From JBFHIJ01 sp041596515 (GTDB lineage Bacteria > Bacteroidota > Ignavibacteria > Kapaibacteriales > UBA2268), in contig JBFHIJ010000007.1 of the NCBI GenBank assembly GCA_041596515.1, forward strand, positions 52,399 through 116,398: 64,000 bases of DNA, read 5' to 3'. The position numbers and the translations under genes are program-made. This document shows positions 1 to 8,124 of the stretch, one piece after another; the first letter of the stretch is position 1, and each line of letters starts with the position of its first letter. Under the pieces are notes generated by a model that was given only the letters and a program-made list of their open reading frames with translations, had not been told where the DNA came from and made no database searches.

Positions 1-2
1 AT

Positions 3-278
3 ACAAGAATCACTGAATTTGCTCATTTCTTGCCACCTAAGAGCTCTAAAACAACTGTTGCTTATGAGTATCCAACTCAGTATAAAGAAGGCTTAAACGA
101 CCCATACTACCCTATTCCGAATGAAGAAAATCATAAACGCTTCGAACTATATAAAAAAGAAGCAGAAAAACTTAAAAATACATTCTTTGTTGGTAGATTA
201 GCTGAATATAAATATTATAATATGGATCAAATCGTCGGAGTCGCACTGATGGAGTTTGAGAAGAATCATTCACACTAA
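3..278 (+). CDS. glf: UDP-galactopyranose mutase, C-terminal fragment
   Basis: The reading frame is open from the window edge, so only about 91 C-terminal residues are present. UDP-galactopyranose mutase is a cytosolic FAD enzyme that converts UDP-galactopyranose to UDP-galactofuranose for surface glycans. The visible part carries the family's C-terminal signatures: YPTQYKEG with PYYPIP just after it, then FVGRLAEYKYYNMDQIVG, which belongs to the FAD-binding end of the fold. A TTG inside the frame at position 30 is not a credible start, because family-like residues (TRITEF...) continue upstream of it. A strong terminator follows directly. The family call rests on recognised motifs; most of the gene lies outside the window. 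Confidence 0.88.
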   Translation, partial: TRITEFAHFLPPKSSKTTVAYEYPTQYKEGLNDPYYPIPNEENHKRFELYKKEAEKLKNTFFVGRLAEYKYYNMDQIVGVALMEFEKNHSH

Positions 279-305
279 AAAAGGAGGCTAAATCAGCCTC
301 CTTTT
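279..305. terminator. Bidirectional intrinsic terminator after glf
   Basis: An 11-bp perfect stem (279-289 with 295-305) encloses a 5-base loop and has A/T runs on both sides. It begins right after the glf stop codon and lies between convergent genes, so it can end transcription from both strands. Confidence 0.9.
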
Positions 306-347
306 TTACAAATTCTTTCATACATATATGTATTTTAGTTTTACTAT

Positions 348-758
348 TTATCTATCAATTTGTGTGATATTAATAGTAATTGGAGACAAACTAATTAATT
401 CTTCTCTTTTAATACCATTAATAGTAACCACACAAAGATAATCTCCCGAATCTACAAGATTACCTTCATCATTGTCTCTATCCCATATCAAACTCAATTT
501 TCCTGACTTAGCATTACCGTTAAATAAAACTTTAACTTGCTGGCCGTCTTTAGATTGTATTGATACATTAACTTTGGACTCTTTTGTTAAAGTCTGCGAA
601 ATCTGATAATAATAATTCGATTCAGAATGCAAAGAGTAGCTTGGTGCACTTGGCATATCCATCACTTTTTTGACTGACAAATCTACAGAAATATTGTTTT
701 GAGCAAAAACTGTAGAAAAGGACAAAAGAGAATATATAAGCAAGATTAAATATTTCAT
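348..758 (-). CDS. Small secreted protein with FlgD-like/sorting-type Ig domain
   Basis: A 136-residue protein made of a signal peptide (about residues 1-19, ending FSTVFA) and one beta-sandwich domain. Residues from about 55 match the FlgD-like Ig pattern found at the C-termini of type IX-secreted proteins: a VNVSI strand, DGQQVKVL, then IWDRDNDEGNLVDSGDYLC. Here the domain makes up almost the whole protein rather than a tail on an enzyme. The start chosen is the internal ATG at 758, which has GGAG about 7 bases upstream; a longer frame to 788 lacks a ribosome site. The function is unknown; an adaptor or surface role is inference. The gene runs convergently to glf. Confidence 0.6.
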   Translation of the reverse strand: MKYLILLIYSLLSFSTVFAQNNISVDLSVKKVMDMPSAPSYSLHSESNYYYQISQTLTKESKVNVSIQSKDGQQVKVLFNGNAKSGKLSLIWDRDNDEGNLVDSGDYLCVVTINGIKREELISLSPITINITQIDR

Positions 759-832
759 GTAAACTCCATATATTTTTAGTTGTAACAAATATATAAAGTT
801 CGTATGTAAAAAACTTCAGTATTAATACTGAT

Positions 833-1252
833 TTATAGTGGTTTATACTTTTTCAGTGTTAAATAGTTCTTTCCATCTAAGTATTTATAGCTAACTAAAT
901 CCATTAATTGCTTGACTAAAAAGAGTCCCAGTCCCCCTATTTCACGTTCTTCTGCATGCACCATCAAGTTTGGACTAACAGCTCCCAAAGGATTAAAAGG
1001 CACTGCATCATCAACTATTGTAATTTCCGTCGCAGAATCATCTATCTTAAAATATATATCAATATCGTGATTAGGTTTATTTTTAAACCCATACGTTACA
1101 ATATTTGTAAATATTTCTTCTAATACTAAATTAATATTAAAAAACTGCTCTTTGAAAATAATACCCTTCTCAAGCATTGATTCCATTTCCAAATTTAGCT
1201 TTTCTATATCTTTAATGCTACTACTTAGCTGTATTTTATGTTCTTGAGTCAT
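833..1252 (-). CDS. RsbW-like ATP-binding regulatory protein (GHKL ATPase domain)
   Basis: A 139-residue single-domain protein of the anti-sigma-factor kinase type (HATPase_c_2, RsbW/SpoIIAB-like). The N-box appears as LVLEEIFTNIVTYGF, the Mg/ATP-binding segment as ITIVDDAVPFNP, and the glycine-rich lid as GGLGLFLVKQLMD. Relatives bind a sigma factor or an anti-anti-sigma protein, or act as the phospho-switch partner of PP2C phosphatases such as RsbU. No STAS, PP2C or sigma gene is adjacent, so its partner is elsewhere. It diverges from the acyltransferase gene across a 243-base spacer that may carry promoters for both. No Shine-Dalgarno is visible. The fold call is secure, the specific role is not. 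Confidence 0.75.
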   Translation of the reverse strand: MTQEHKIQLSSSIKDIEKLNLEMESMLEKGIIFKEQFFNINLVLEEIFTNIVTYGFKNKPNHDIDIYFKIDDSATEITIVDDAVPFNPLGAVSPNLMVHAEEREIGGLGLFLVKQLMDLVSYKYLDGKNYLTLKKYKPL

Positions 1253-1495
1253 TTGTGAAATATTTATTGTATAAAGTGATTTTACAAAATATAAAATTTG
1301 TTCGTTTTAATATCAATATTTTTCTAATAAATATATCCCTATCGTTTCAAAAGCTTTTGTGTAGATTTCTTTACTTAATATCTTTCCAAACCAACCAAAT
1401 AAAGTTATAAACTTAGTGAACATTTAACATACAACTTATTTGCTCTTTACCTTCCTTGTGTAAATTGAAACATTACTACTATTATTGGAGGTACA

Positions 1496-3265
1496 ATGCA
1501 AATCTATATTAACGAATTATTGGAAAAGTTTGCATCTGATGCTTTACTGAAGCATCCTATAATAAAGTCCAAACCCATAATTAATTCGCTTAATGCCATG
1601 TTAAAACTGGACAAAGTCAATGCTTTTCTAAAAGAGCATAGCGATAAAAAAGATTTTGATTTTATTGACGCACTTTTACAACATCTGAATTTCAGTTACT
1701 TTATGTCTAACAAGCATAGAAATAATATACCTTCCGAAGGTAGGTTGGTCATAGTCGCAAATCATCCGTTAGGTGGCCTGGATGGCCTTGCTCTACTTAG
1801 GGCTATATCAGAGGTTAGAAAAGATGTAAAAATCGTAGCAAATCAAGTACTATCCGAAATACCCAATCTTGCAGACGTTCTACTGCCATATAATGTATTC
1901 TCTTTCTGTAATCAAAAAAATAATATACTCAGAATAGAAGCAGCTTTAGCTAACGAGGAAGCTGTTATCTTCTTCCCTGCAGGTGAAGTGTCACGATTGC
2001 AAACAAATGGAATCAAAGACAAAAAGTGGATGAAAGGTGCAGTTTCATTTGCCGCTAAAATGAAAGCTCCAGTGCTACCTATTTTTATAGAAGGCAGAAA
2101 CTCAGCAGGCTTTTATACCAGTTCACTACTAAATAGACATTTTTCTACTTTTTTGCTACCCGGTGAACTGTTTAAGAGTAAAGATAAACATATCACTTTA
2201 AATATCGGCAATATAATTCCTGCAGACTCTTTCACCCATAGCGGATTGAATGAAAAAATACAATCTAAGCTTTTAAGAAAACATGTATACAGACTTGCTA
2301 AAAACAAACAGGATATTTTTAAAACAGAAAACACAATTATTCATCCTGTTTCCAGTAAAATACTTAAAAAAGAACTTACATCATCTATTTTACTTAGCCA
2401 GGCAGGTTCAGATAAATACATTTACTCAGTCAACTACTCCACAGCTAAAAACGTAGTAAAAGAAATTGCTCGTCTCAGAGAAATCACTTTTAGAAAAGTC
2501 GGCGAAGGAACCGGCAAATCCTTAGACTTTGATATATACGATAAATACTATAAACACATAGTATTATGGGATGATAAAGAGCTTGAAATAATAGGTTCTT
2601 ATAGATTAGGTATTTGTAGTGAAATATTCAATCACTATGGTTCTGATGGACTTTATAATTCAGGTCAGTTTGATTTCAATAAATCATTTATACCTATTTT
2701 GAATAACTCTATTGAGTTAGGAAGAAGTTTTGTGCAGGAAAAATACTGGAAAACCAGAGCACTTGACTACTTGTGGCAAGGCATAGCAACTTTATTTCAG
2801 CAGTACCCTGAAGTTAGATATCTTTTTGGAGCTGTCAGCATAAGTGATTCTTACTCAGACATTGCTAAAGATATGATAGTATATTACTATAAAAAGTGGT
2901 ACTCAGGATATTCCGGCATGGCACTGCCTTATAACCGCTTTAAAATATCTACTCAAAAGATGGAAGAACTTCACAATGTCTTTACCGGCAGAGATTATAT
3001 CGAGGATTTACATATACTAAAACAAAGTCTTAAAAATTTAGGTCATTCGATACCTGTCCTATATAGAAAGTACACAGAACTTTGCGACTTTGGAGGAGTA
3101 AAGTTTATAGACTTTTCTATAGACGAAGAATTTAACAACTCGGTAGATGGCTTAATCGTAATAGATTTAAGCAAATTACGTTTATTAATTCGAGATAGAT
3201 ATTACAAACAGAAGAATACTGTTGTAAATAATTCAGATAAATTTGAAGCAAAATTTAAGGTATAG
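1496..3265 (+). CDS. Bifunctional acyltransferase, PlsC-like plus GNAT-like (ornithine-lipid type, OlsF-like)
   Basis: A 589-residue fusion. The N-terminal half (about residues 60-260) is a lysophospholipid acyltransferase domain, with the acceptor motif NHPLGGLDG (HX5D rather than the usual HX4D) and a FFPAGEVSR block. The C-terminal half (about 310-520) resembles the OlsB N-acyltransferase/Acetyltransf_5 family: EIARLREITFRKVGEGTG, then IGSYRLG and a conserved ELGRSFV. Bifunctional OlsF proteins make ornithine lipid from ornithine and two acyl donors. This protein has both halves, but the amino-acid substrate cannot be read from sequence. An ideal GGAGG sits 5 bases before the ATG. The 3' end overlaps the convergent kinase gene by 11 bases. 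Confidence 0.72.
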   Translation: MQIYINELLEKFASDALLKHPIIKSKPIINSLNAMLKLDKVNAFLKEHSDKKDFDFIDALLQHLNFSYFMSNKHRNNIPSEGRLVIVANHPLGGLDGLALLRAISEVRKDVKIVANQVLSEIPNLADVLLPYNVFSFCNQKNNILRIEAALANEEAVIFFPAGEVSRLQTNGIKDKKWMKGAVSFAAKMKAPVLPIFIEGRNSAGFYTSSLLNRHFSTFLLPGELFKSKDKHITLNIGNIIPADSFTHSGLNEKIQSKLLRKHVYRLAKNKQDIFKTENTIIHPVSSKILKKELTSSILLSQAGSDKYIYSVNYSTAKNVVKEIARLREITFRKVGEGTGKSLDFDIYDKYYKHIVLWDDKELEIIGSYRLGICSEIFNHYGSDGLYNSGQFDFNKSFIPILNNSIELGRSFVQEKYWKTRALDYLWQGIATLFQQYPEVRYLFGAVSISDSYSDIAKDMIVYYYKKWYSGYSGMALPYNRFKISTQKMEELHNVFTGRDYIEDLHILKQSLKNLGHSIPVLYRKYTELCDFGGVKFIDFSIDEEFNNSVDGLIVIDLSKLRLLIRDRYYKQKNTVVNNSDKFEAKFKV

Positions 3266-4400
3266 GAAGACTAATTGTAAAAGTAGTGCCTTTACCCAAG
3301 GTGCTACTTACATTAATAGTGCCTCCCTGATTTTCGATTAATTCTTTACATAACACGAGACCCAATCCTGTTCCTCTTTCGTTATTAGTGCCGAGAGTAG
3401 TATATTTTGTATCTATTTTAAATATTTTACTTATAGCTTCCTCAGTCATCCCAATTCCTGTATCAGATACAGACACTAAACAAATATTATCATTCACCTC
3501 AGCAGATAGTGTAATAGTACCGTTTAATTCTGTAAACTTAATAGCATTAGAAATGAGATTCCGTAAAATTGTATTTAGCATATTCGAATCTGCAAACACA
3601 TAAGTATTCTCTAATACTGTATTTAATAATGTGATGTTTTTCTCTTTTGCATTTGCTTCAATAAGTGATAACACTTTAACTGAAATACTGGATAAATCAA
3701 TGTTGATAGGATTATATTCAATTTTGCCCATCTGCGAACGTGACCATTCCAATAAATTTTCTAATAGTTCATAAAGTTGCTTTGCAGAACTATTCATAGA
3801 GTTAGATATTGTAATTATTTCTTCTTTATTCAACTCTTCATAATCTTCTATCAGCATAGATGTCAATCCAATAAAACCACTAAAAGGTCCTCTTAAATCA
3901 TGTGCAATTATTGAGAAAAATTTATCTTTAGACTGAATAACTTGCTCTAATTCAAATCTATATCTATCTAACTTCTTGTTAGACTCCAATATTTTATCTT
4001 TCGATAATTTTAATTCTAAATGAGTTTTAATCCTACTTATCATTTCTACAGTGTTGAATGGTTTAGTTACATAATCAACCGCACCTGCCTGAAAACCTTC
4101 TACAATAGACTCAGTATCCGATCTTCCCGTAATAAATATTATCGGAATATGTTTAGTTTTATCCATACTTTTAAGTATCTGACAAGCTTCAAAACCACTC
4201 ATCTCCGGCATCATTACGTCTAACAGAATCAAATCAGGCATAGCACTATTAGCCACTTCTATAGCTTGTTTGCCATTACTTGCAAATGTAATATCAAAGC
4301 CTTCATTATCAAGTATTGTACTAAGTACTTGCAAATTTCTCGGGATGTCATCTACTACTAAAACTAAAGCTTTTTTCTCTTCAATTATTCTTTTCATCAA
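3255..4400 (-). CDS. Response-regulator/histidine-kinase hybrid (REC-HisKA-HATPase)
   Basis: A 381-residue soluble protein with the receiver at the N-terminus. The receiver (about 10-130) has the acidic pair D17/D18, phospho-acceptor D61 in LLDVMMPEMSG, T91 and K113. A short coiled linker leads to a HisKA domain with H167 in IIAHDLRGPF and an HATPase domain (about 270-380) with NLISNAIKF, DTGIGM and GTGLGL. It overlaps the upstream hybrid-kinase gene by 20 bases, so the two are probably translated from one message. The order suggests that this kinase takes phosphate from its larger neighbour and then autophosphorylates; that relay is inference. There is no membrane segment. Confidence 0.88.
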   Translation of the reverse strand: MMKRIIEEKKALVLVVDDIPRNLQVLSTILDNEGFDITFASNGKQAIEVANSAMPDLILLDVMMPEMSGFEACQILKSMDKTKHIPIIFITGRSDTESIVEGFQAGAVDYVTKPFNTVEMISRIKTHLELKLSKDKILESNKKLDRYRFELEQVIQSKDKFFSIIAHDLRGPFSGFIGLTSMLIEDYEELNKEEIITISNSMNSSAKQLYELLENLLEWSRSQMGKIEYNPINIDLSSISVKVLSLIEANAKEKNITLLNTVLENTYVFADSNMLNTILRNLISNAIKFTELNGTITLSAEVNDNICLVSVSDTGIGMTEEAISKIFKIDTKYTTLGTNNERGTGLGLVLCKELIENQGGTINVSSTLGKGTTFTISLPIP

Positions 4401-7400
4401 ATCTCTGTTTTATTGTTTCTACTAATTTTGGAAAGTTTGAAATATATTGAGGCATTTTTTCAAAATCAAAATCATCAAGACTACCTGTAAGTTCATTACA
4501 ATATTGCATTAGCAATTCTGACTTATAATGGTTTGCAATATTTTTTAAAGCATTTAACCATTTTTTTATATCACTAATTTTTTTATTTCTATTTAAATTT
4601 TGCCATATATTTACCCCTTCTTGTAACCTAAGTAAGAAATCCTCTTCACTTTCCATTTTTGAAAACTCTAATTTATCCCAACTCATTTCTTTAGTTGGCA
4701 TAGCATCAGTTTGTTCAATATGGCAATTATTCATTATTATCCTCAAGATATCATTTTGCTCTAATGGTTTGACAACGAAATCATCAAACCCAAATTTTAG
4801 AAATTCTTCAAGTGAATAGCTTACAGAAGCAGTTATTGCAATTATTACTAAATCCGGATAAGATTTTTTGAGTATTTCAGTAGCTTTAATACCTGTCATC
4901 TGTGGCATCTTTACATCCATAAATATTATATCAGGTATTTTGTTTTCACATCTCTCAATAGCTTCTAAACCTGACTTTGCTTCGAATACTTCACAATTCA
5001 ACTGTTGTAATATTTCTATAAGTAGCTTTCTGTTTAAAAGAATATCATCAACAACCAGTACCTTAAGATTATTAGTAAAAAGCTTAGATATTTTGGCTTT
5101 AGGTAAATTGATGCTGGGAATACTGTTTTTATAATAATGAACATCTTTCAAAATCACTTTAAAGATAGAACCTTTTCTTGGTTCAGATTCTAGACTTATC
5201 GAACCATTCATTAGTTTGGCCAGCTTACTACTGATAGTAAGTCCAATTCCGGTGCCTTGCACTTGATTTGCTATATGCTCAGGTAATTGATAAAATAAAT
5301 CAAAAATTGAGCTTTGTAATTTTTTTTCAATTCCAATGCCAGTATCGATGATTGATATCATTAAATCAATTGTTTCATCTGTTCTATTGCCTACTTCAAA
5401 CAAGACTTTAACACTTCCTTTCATTGTAAACTTAATTGCATTGCCAATTAAGTTAAAAAGAATCTGCCTTAATCTGATTTCATCAGTAAGCAATACTTTC
5501 GGCAAATCTTCTGCAAATTCTACTATCAAATCAATATTTTTTCTATTCGCTTCGATACTAAATATTTTATAAATCTCTTTTGATAGTTTAGAACAACGTA
5601 GTTGCTCGCTTTTGATGTAAATTCTCCCTGCCTCAATTTTAGATAAATCTAAAAGATCGTTAAGAAGTATCATCAAATTGTTACCACTACTCTCTATAGC
5701 ATCAAGGAACGTTCTTTGTTTGAGATCTATAATTTGATTTTTTAATACCTGTGTAAATCCAAGGATTGAATTCATTGGAGTTCTTATCTCATGACTCATG
5801 TTGGACAAAAACTCGTTTTTCGCTCTTGAAGCTTGCTCCGCTAAGTCTTTTTGCAACTCTAATTCTTTAACTGTTGAGCTAAGGTCACGCGTTTTCTTAT
5901 CAAGTTCTTTGTTTATTTCAATCAGATCAGTATTATTTTGCGTCAATTTATTTTGTATATATTGAATTGTAGTAATGTCAGAGATTGCCCACACATAACC
6001 AAATATTGTATTATAAAAAAATTGAGGTCTGATAGAAAAATCGAAATATTTAGAATTTTTTAGTTCCAATAATTTTGAATGGATTTCCTTAGGATACTTC
6101 TCTGCTTGTAAGATAAAATTATTAAATGCGTCCGGATCCTCACAGCGTTTTTTCACCATATCTATTAAGTCATTTCTATTTTGATTTTCAAGACCTTCGG
6201 AAGATATTTCAAACAATTCCAAAAAAGTATTATTATACATACTAACTCTATTTGTACTATCAAAAGCAACTATTCCTTCTGAAATTGATTCAAACACAGA
6301 GCTAAGCAAAGAATTATTTGTTTCTAAAGCTCGTTCTGTTTTTTTAATTTGCGATATATCTTCTTTGAAAGCTATAAAACTGGTGATTTTACCATTTGAA
6401 TCTTCTACAGGTGCAATAGAAGCAAACTCCCAGTATAGATGACCATTCTTCTTCTTATTGCAAAACTGACCATGCCATATTTTGCCTTTATCGAGAGTGT
6501 CCCACATTAATTGATATTCTTCGCCACTTGTATGTCCTGACTTTAAAAAAGCCGAAGTTTTTCCGGCAATTTCATCTAATTTATAGCCCGATAGATTTTC
6601 AAAATATGGATTTACATATTGAATATGTCCTTTATTGTCTGTTATCATAATTGAAACTGGACTTTGCTCAAAAACCTGAGTTAAAAGTAAAAGATCATTT
6701 TCAGATTTTTTTTGAGCAGTAATTTCAGTACTTATAGATATATATTTATATGGAAGGTCAATTTCATTAGAAGCAGGTATAATTGTTTTACTAAGCCATA
6801 ACTCTTCTTTATTTTTTGACATAATCTTAAATAATCCTTGCCATACCCTTCCAGACTTGCAAGTTTGAATAATATCTCTATGAAACTGGTCAGAGTGATA
6901 ACCAGCATCAATCATCCTATAATGCTTCCCAATAATTTCTCCAATAGAGTATCCAATCCTATCACAAAATATTTGATTTGCATATAAGTAATTTAAATCA
7001 GCATCATAATTTTCTACAAATATTGTACTATCTACGGCAAAATGTTGAAATTCAAGGTCTTTAAGTGTACTTAATAAAGCTTTTTCTTTATGTATCTGTA
7101 AATAATCAAGAAAAATAATATAAATCAAAAGCCGGTTACTATCTTCTAAAATCTTATATTTATATCTTAGTTTACGGGACTCACAAATACTTTCTGACAA
7201 ATCAGTATTGATTAATATCAATTCTGTTGTTTTTAAAGGACATACACTGCAATTTTCAGAACCATCTCTATTTTGATTGTCGCATAAAAAAGTCTCTAAA
7301 TCTAAAACACCTAATTCTTCAAAAAGTTTATTTTTTACAAGCACTTCTTTGGTATTATAGTCAATTAATACCGCAGGCAATGGAGTATTGTGAATCACAG

Positions 7401-7665
7401 GCGAAAAGGTTGATATAGTATAAGTATCTAGTATATTATTGATTATAACAGCAAGCAGTTCTAATTCTTTCAAAGTATATTCTTCAGAAGATAAATAGAA
7501 CTGCCTATTGCTAAAATTGATAAGTGCTTTACTCACTGCAACAACATCTATTCTAATGTCATTATCTTCTAAAATATCTCCTAATTGAGCTTCAAAATGG
7601 AATAAATCAGAGTTTGTACGTTGCAACGTGTAAATTGAGTTTATTATCGTATGTAATTTAGTCAT
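4381..7665 (-). CDS. Multi-PAS hybrid sensor histidine kinase
   Basis: A 1094-residue protein without obvious membrane segments. After an alpha-helical N-terminus, a PAS-like region near 90-180 ends in a cysteine cluster (C..C..CSVCPL). Three further PAS/PAC units follow at about 205-325, 325-450 and 450-570, each followed by a typical linker such as ISTEITAQKK. A coiled coil leads to HisKA (FLSNMSHEIRTPMNSILGF), HATPase (NLIGNAIKFT, DTGIGIE, GTGIGLTISSKL) and a receiver (LVVDD, IFMDVKMPQMTG, ITAS, KPL). The last 90 residues form helices resembling an HPt bundle but without a clear HxLKG site. It likely senses a cytoplasmic redox or ligand signal and pairs with the overlapping REC-kinase gene. 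Confidence 0.88.
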   Translation of the reverse strand: MTKLHTIINSIYTLQRTNSDLFHFEAQLGDILEDNDIRIDVVAVSKALINFSNRQFYLSSEEYTLKELELLAVIINNILDTYTISTFSPVIHNTPLPAVLIDYNTKEVLVKNKLFEELGVLDLETFLCDNQNRDGSENCSVCPLKTTELILINTDLSESICESRKLRYKYKILEDSNRLLIYIIFLDYLQIHKEKALLSTLKDLEFQHFAVDSTIFVENYDADLNYLYANQIFCDRIGYSIGEIIGKHYRMIDAGYHSDQFHRDIIQTCKSGRVWQGLFKIMSKNKEELWLSKTIIPASNEIDLPYKYISISTEITAQKKSENDLLLLTQVFEQSPVSIMITDNKGHIQYVNPYFENLSGYKLDEIAGKTSAFLKSGHTSGEEYQLMWDTLDKGKIWHGQFCNKKKNGHLYWEFASIAPVEDSNGKITSFIAFKEDISQIKKTERALETNNSLLSSVFESISEGIVAFDSTNRVSMYNNTFLELFEISSEGLENQNRNDLIDMVKKRCEDPDAFNNFILQAEKYPKEIHSKLLELKNSKYFDFSIRPQFFYNTIFGYVWAISDITTIQYIQNKLTQNNTDLIEINKELDKKTRDLSSTVKELELQKDLAEQASRAKNEFLSNMSHEIRTPMNSILGFTQVLKNQIIDLKQRTFLDAIESSGNNLMILLNDLLDLSKIEAGRIYIKSEQLRCSKLSKEIYKIFSIEANRKNIDLIVEFAEDLPKVLLTDEIRLRQILFNLIGNAIKFTMKGSVKVLFEVGNRTDETIDLMISIIDTGIGIEKKLQSSIFDLFYQLPEHIANQVQGTGIGLTISSKLAKLMNGSISLESEPRKGSIFKVILKDVHYYKNSIPSINLPKAKISKLFTNNLKVLVVDDILLNRKLLIEILQQLNCEVFEAKSGLEAIERCENKIPDIIFMDVKMPQMTGIKATEILKKSYPDLVIIAITASVSYSLEEFLKFGFDDFVVKPLEQNDILRIIMNNCHIEQTDAMPTKEMSWDKLEFSKMESEEDFLLRLQEGVNIWQNLNRNKKISDIKKWLNALKNIANHYKSELLMQYCNELTGSLDDFDFEKMPQYISNFPKLVETIKQRFDEKNN

Positions 7666-7734
7666 TATAGGATATCTAATTTGTGTTGATAGTAATTACT
7701 ACTATTGGAATACAATAATATTTTATTTTCACTG

Positions 7735-8052
7735 TTATTTTGAGAAAATTTTAAGACCTATAATACCAGCTACAATAAGCATTATACAAATTATCCTTGC
7801 CACATCTCTTGACTCATCAAAAAGTATCATGCCTAACACTGCAGTTCCGACGGCACCAATTCCAGTCCATACGGCATAACCTGTACCAATAGGAATTTCT
7901 TTTAGTGCTATAGATAGCATATAAACACTTATTACCATACTTACTGCTGTAAGCACAGAAGGAACTAATTTAGTAAATCCATCAGAATACTTCAAACCAA
8001 TAGCCCATCCTGTTTCAAATAAGCCTGCTACAATTAGAATTATCCAGTTCAT
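7735..8052 (-). CDS. sugE: SMR-family exporter, guanidinium (Gdx/SugE) type
   Basis: A 105-residue, four-helix inner-membrane protein of usual SMR length. The coupling glutamate is E13 in AGLFETGWAIGLKYSDG, and helix 3 has GTGYAVWTGIGAVGTAVLG, the SugE/Gdx version of the family signature rather than the EmrE one. Gdx proteins exchange guanidinium for protons as dual-topology dimers. It sits just downstream of the M3 peptidase terminator and upstream of the hybrid kinase (69-base gap). The 72 bases upstream are mostly occupied by that terminator, so there is no room for a guanidine riboswitch. Drug export instead of guanidinium export cannot be excluded. Confidence 0.85.
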   Translation of the reverse strand: MNWIILIVAGLFETGWAIGLKYSDGFTKLVPSVLTAVSMVISVYMLSIALKEIPIGTGYAVWTGIGAVGTAVLGMILFDESRDVARIICIMLIVAGIIGLKIFSK

Positions 8053-8078
8053 TGTTTTTCCAAGTTATGTAAAAAAAA

Positions 8079-8104
8079 AGGTGTGTCTCTCTCGAAACAC
8101 ACCT
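8079..8104 (-). terminator. Intrinsic terminator of the M3 peptidase gene
   Basis: On the minus strand AGGTGTGT (8104-8097) pairs perfectly with ACACACCT (8086-8079) and is followed by an unbroken run of T (8079-8071). It lies about 20 bases past the M3 peptidase stop. Confidence 0.9.
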
Positions 8105-8124
8105 CAAAATAAGGAAGTTATTGA

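Noticed and set aside
8053..8124. Guanidine riboswitch upstream of the Gdx/SugE exporter
   Set aside because: The gap is only 72 bases and contains the peptidase terminator; no ykkC-like conserved motifs are visible.
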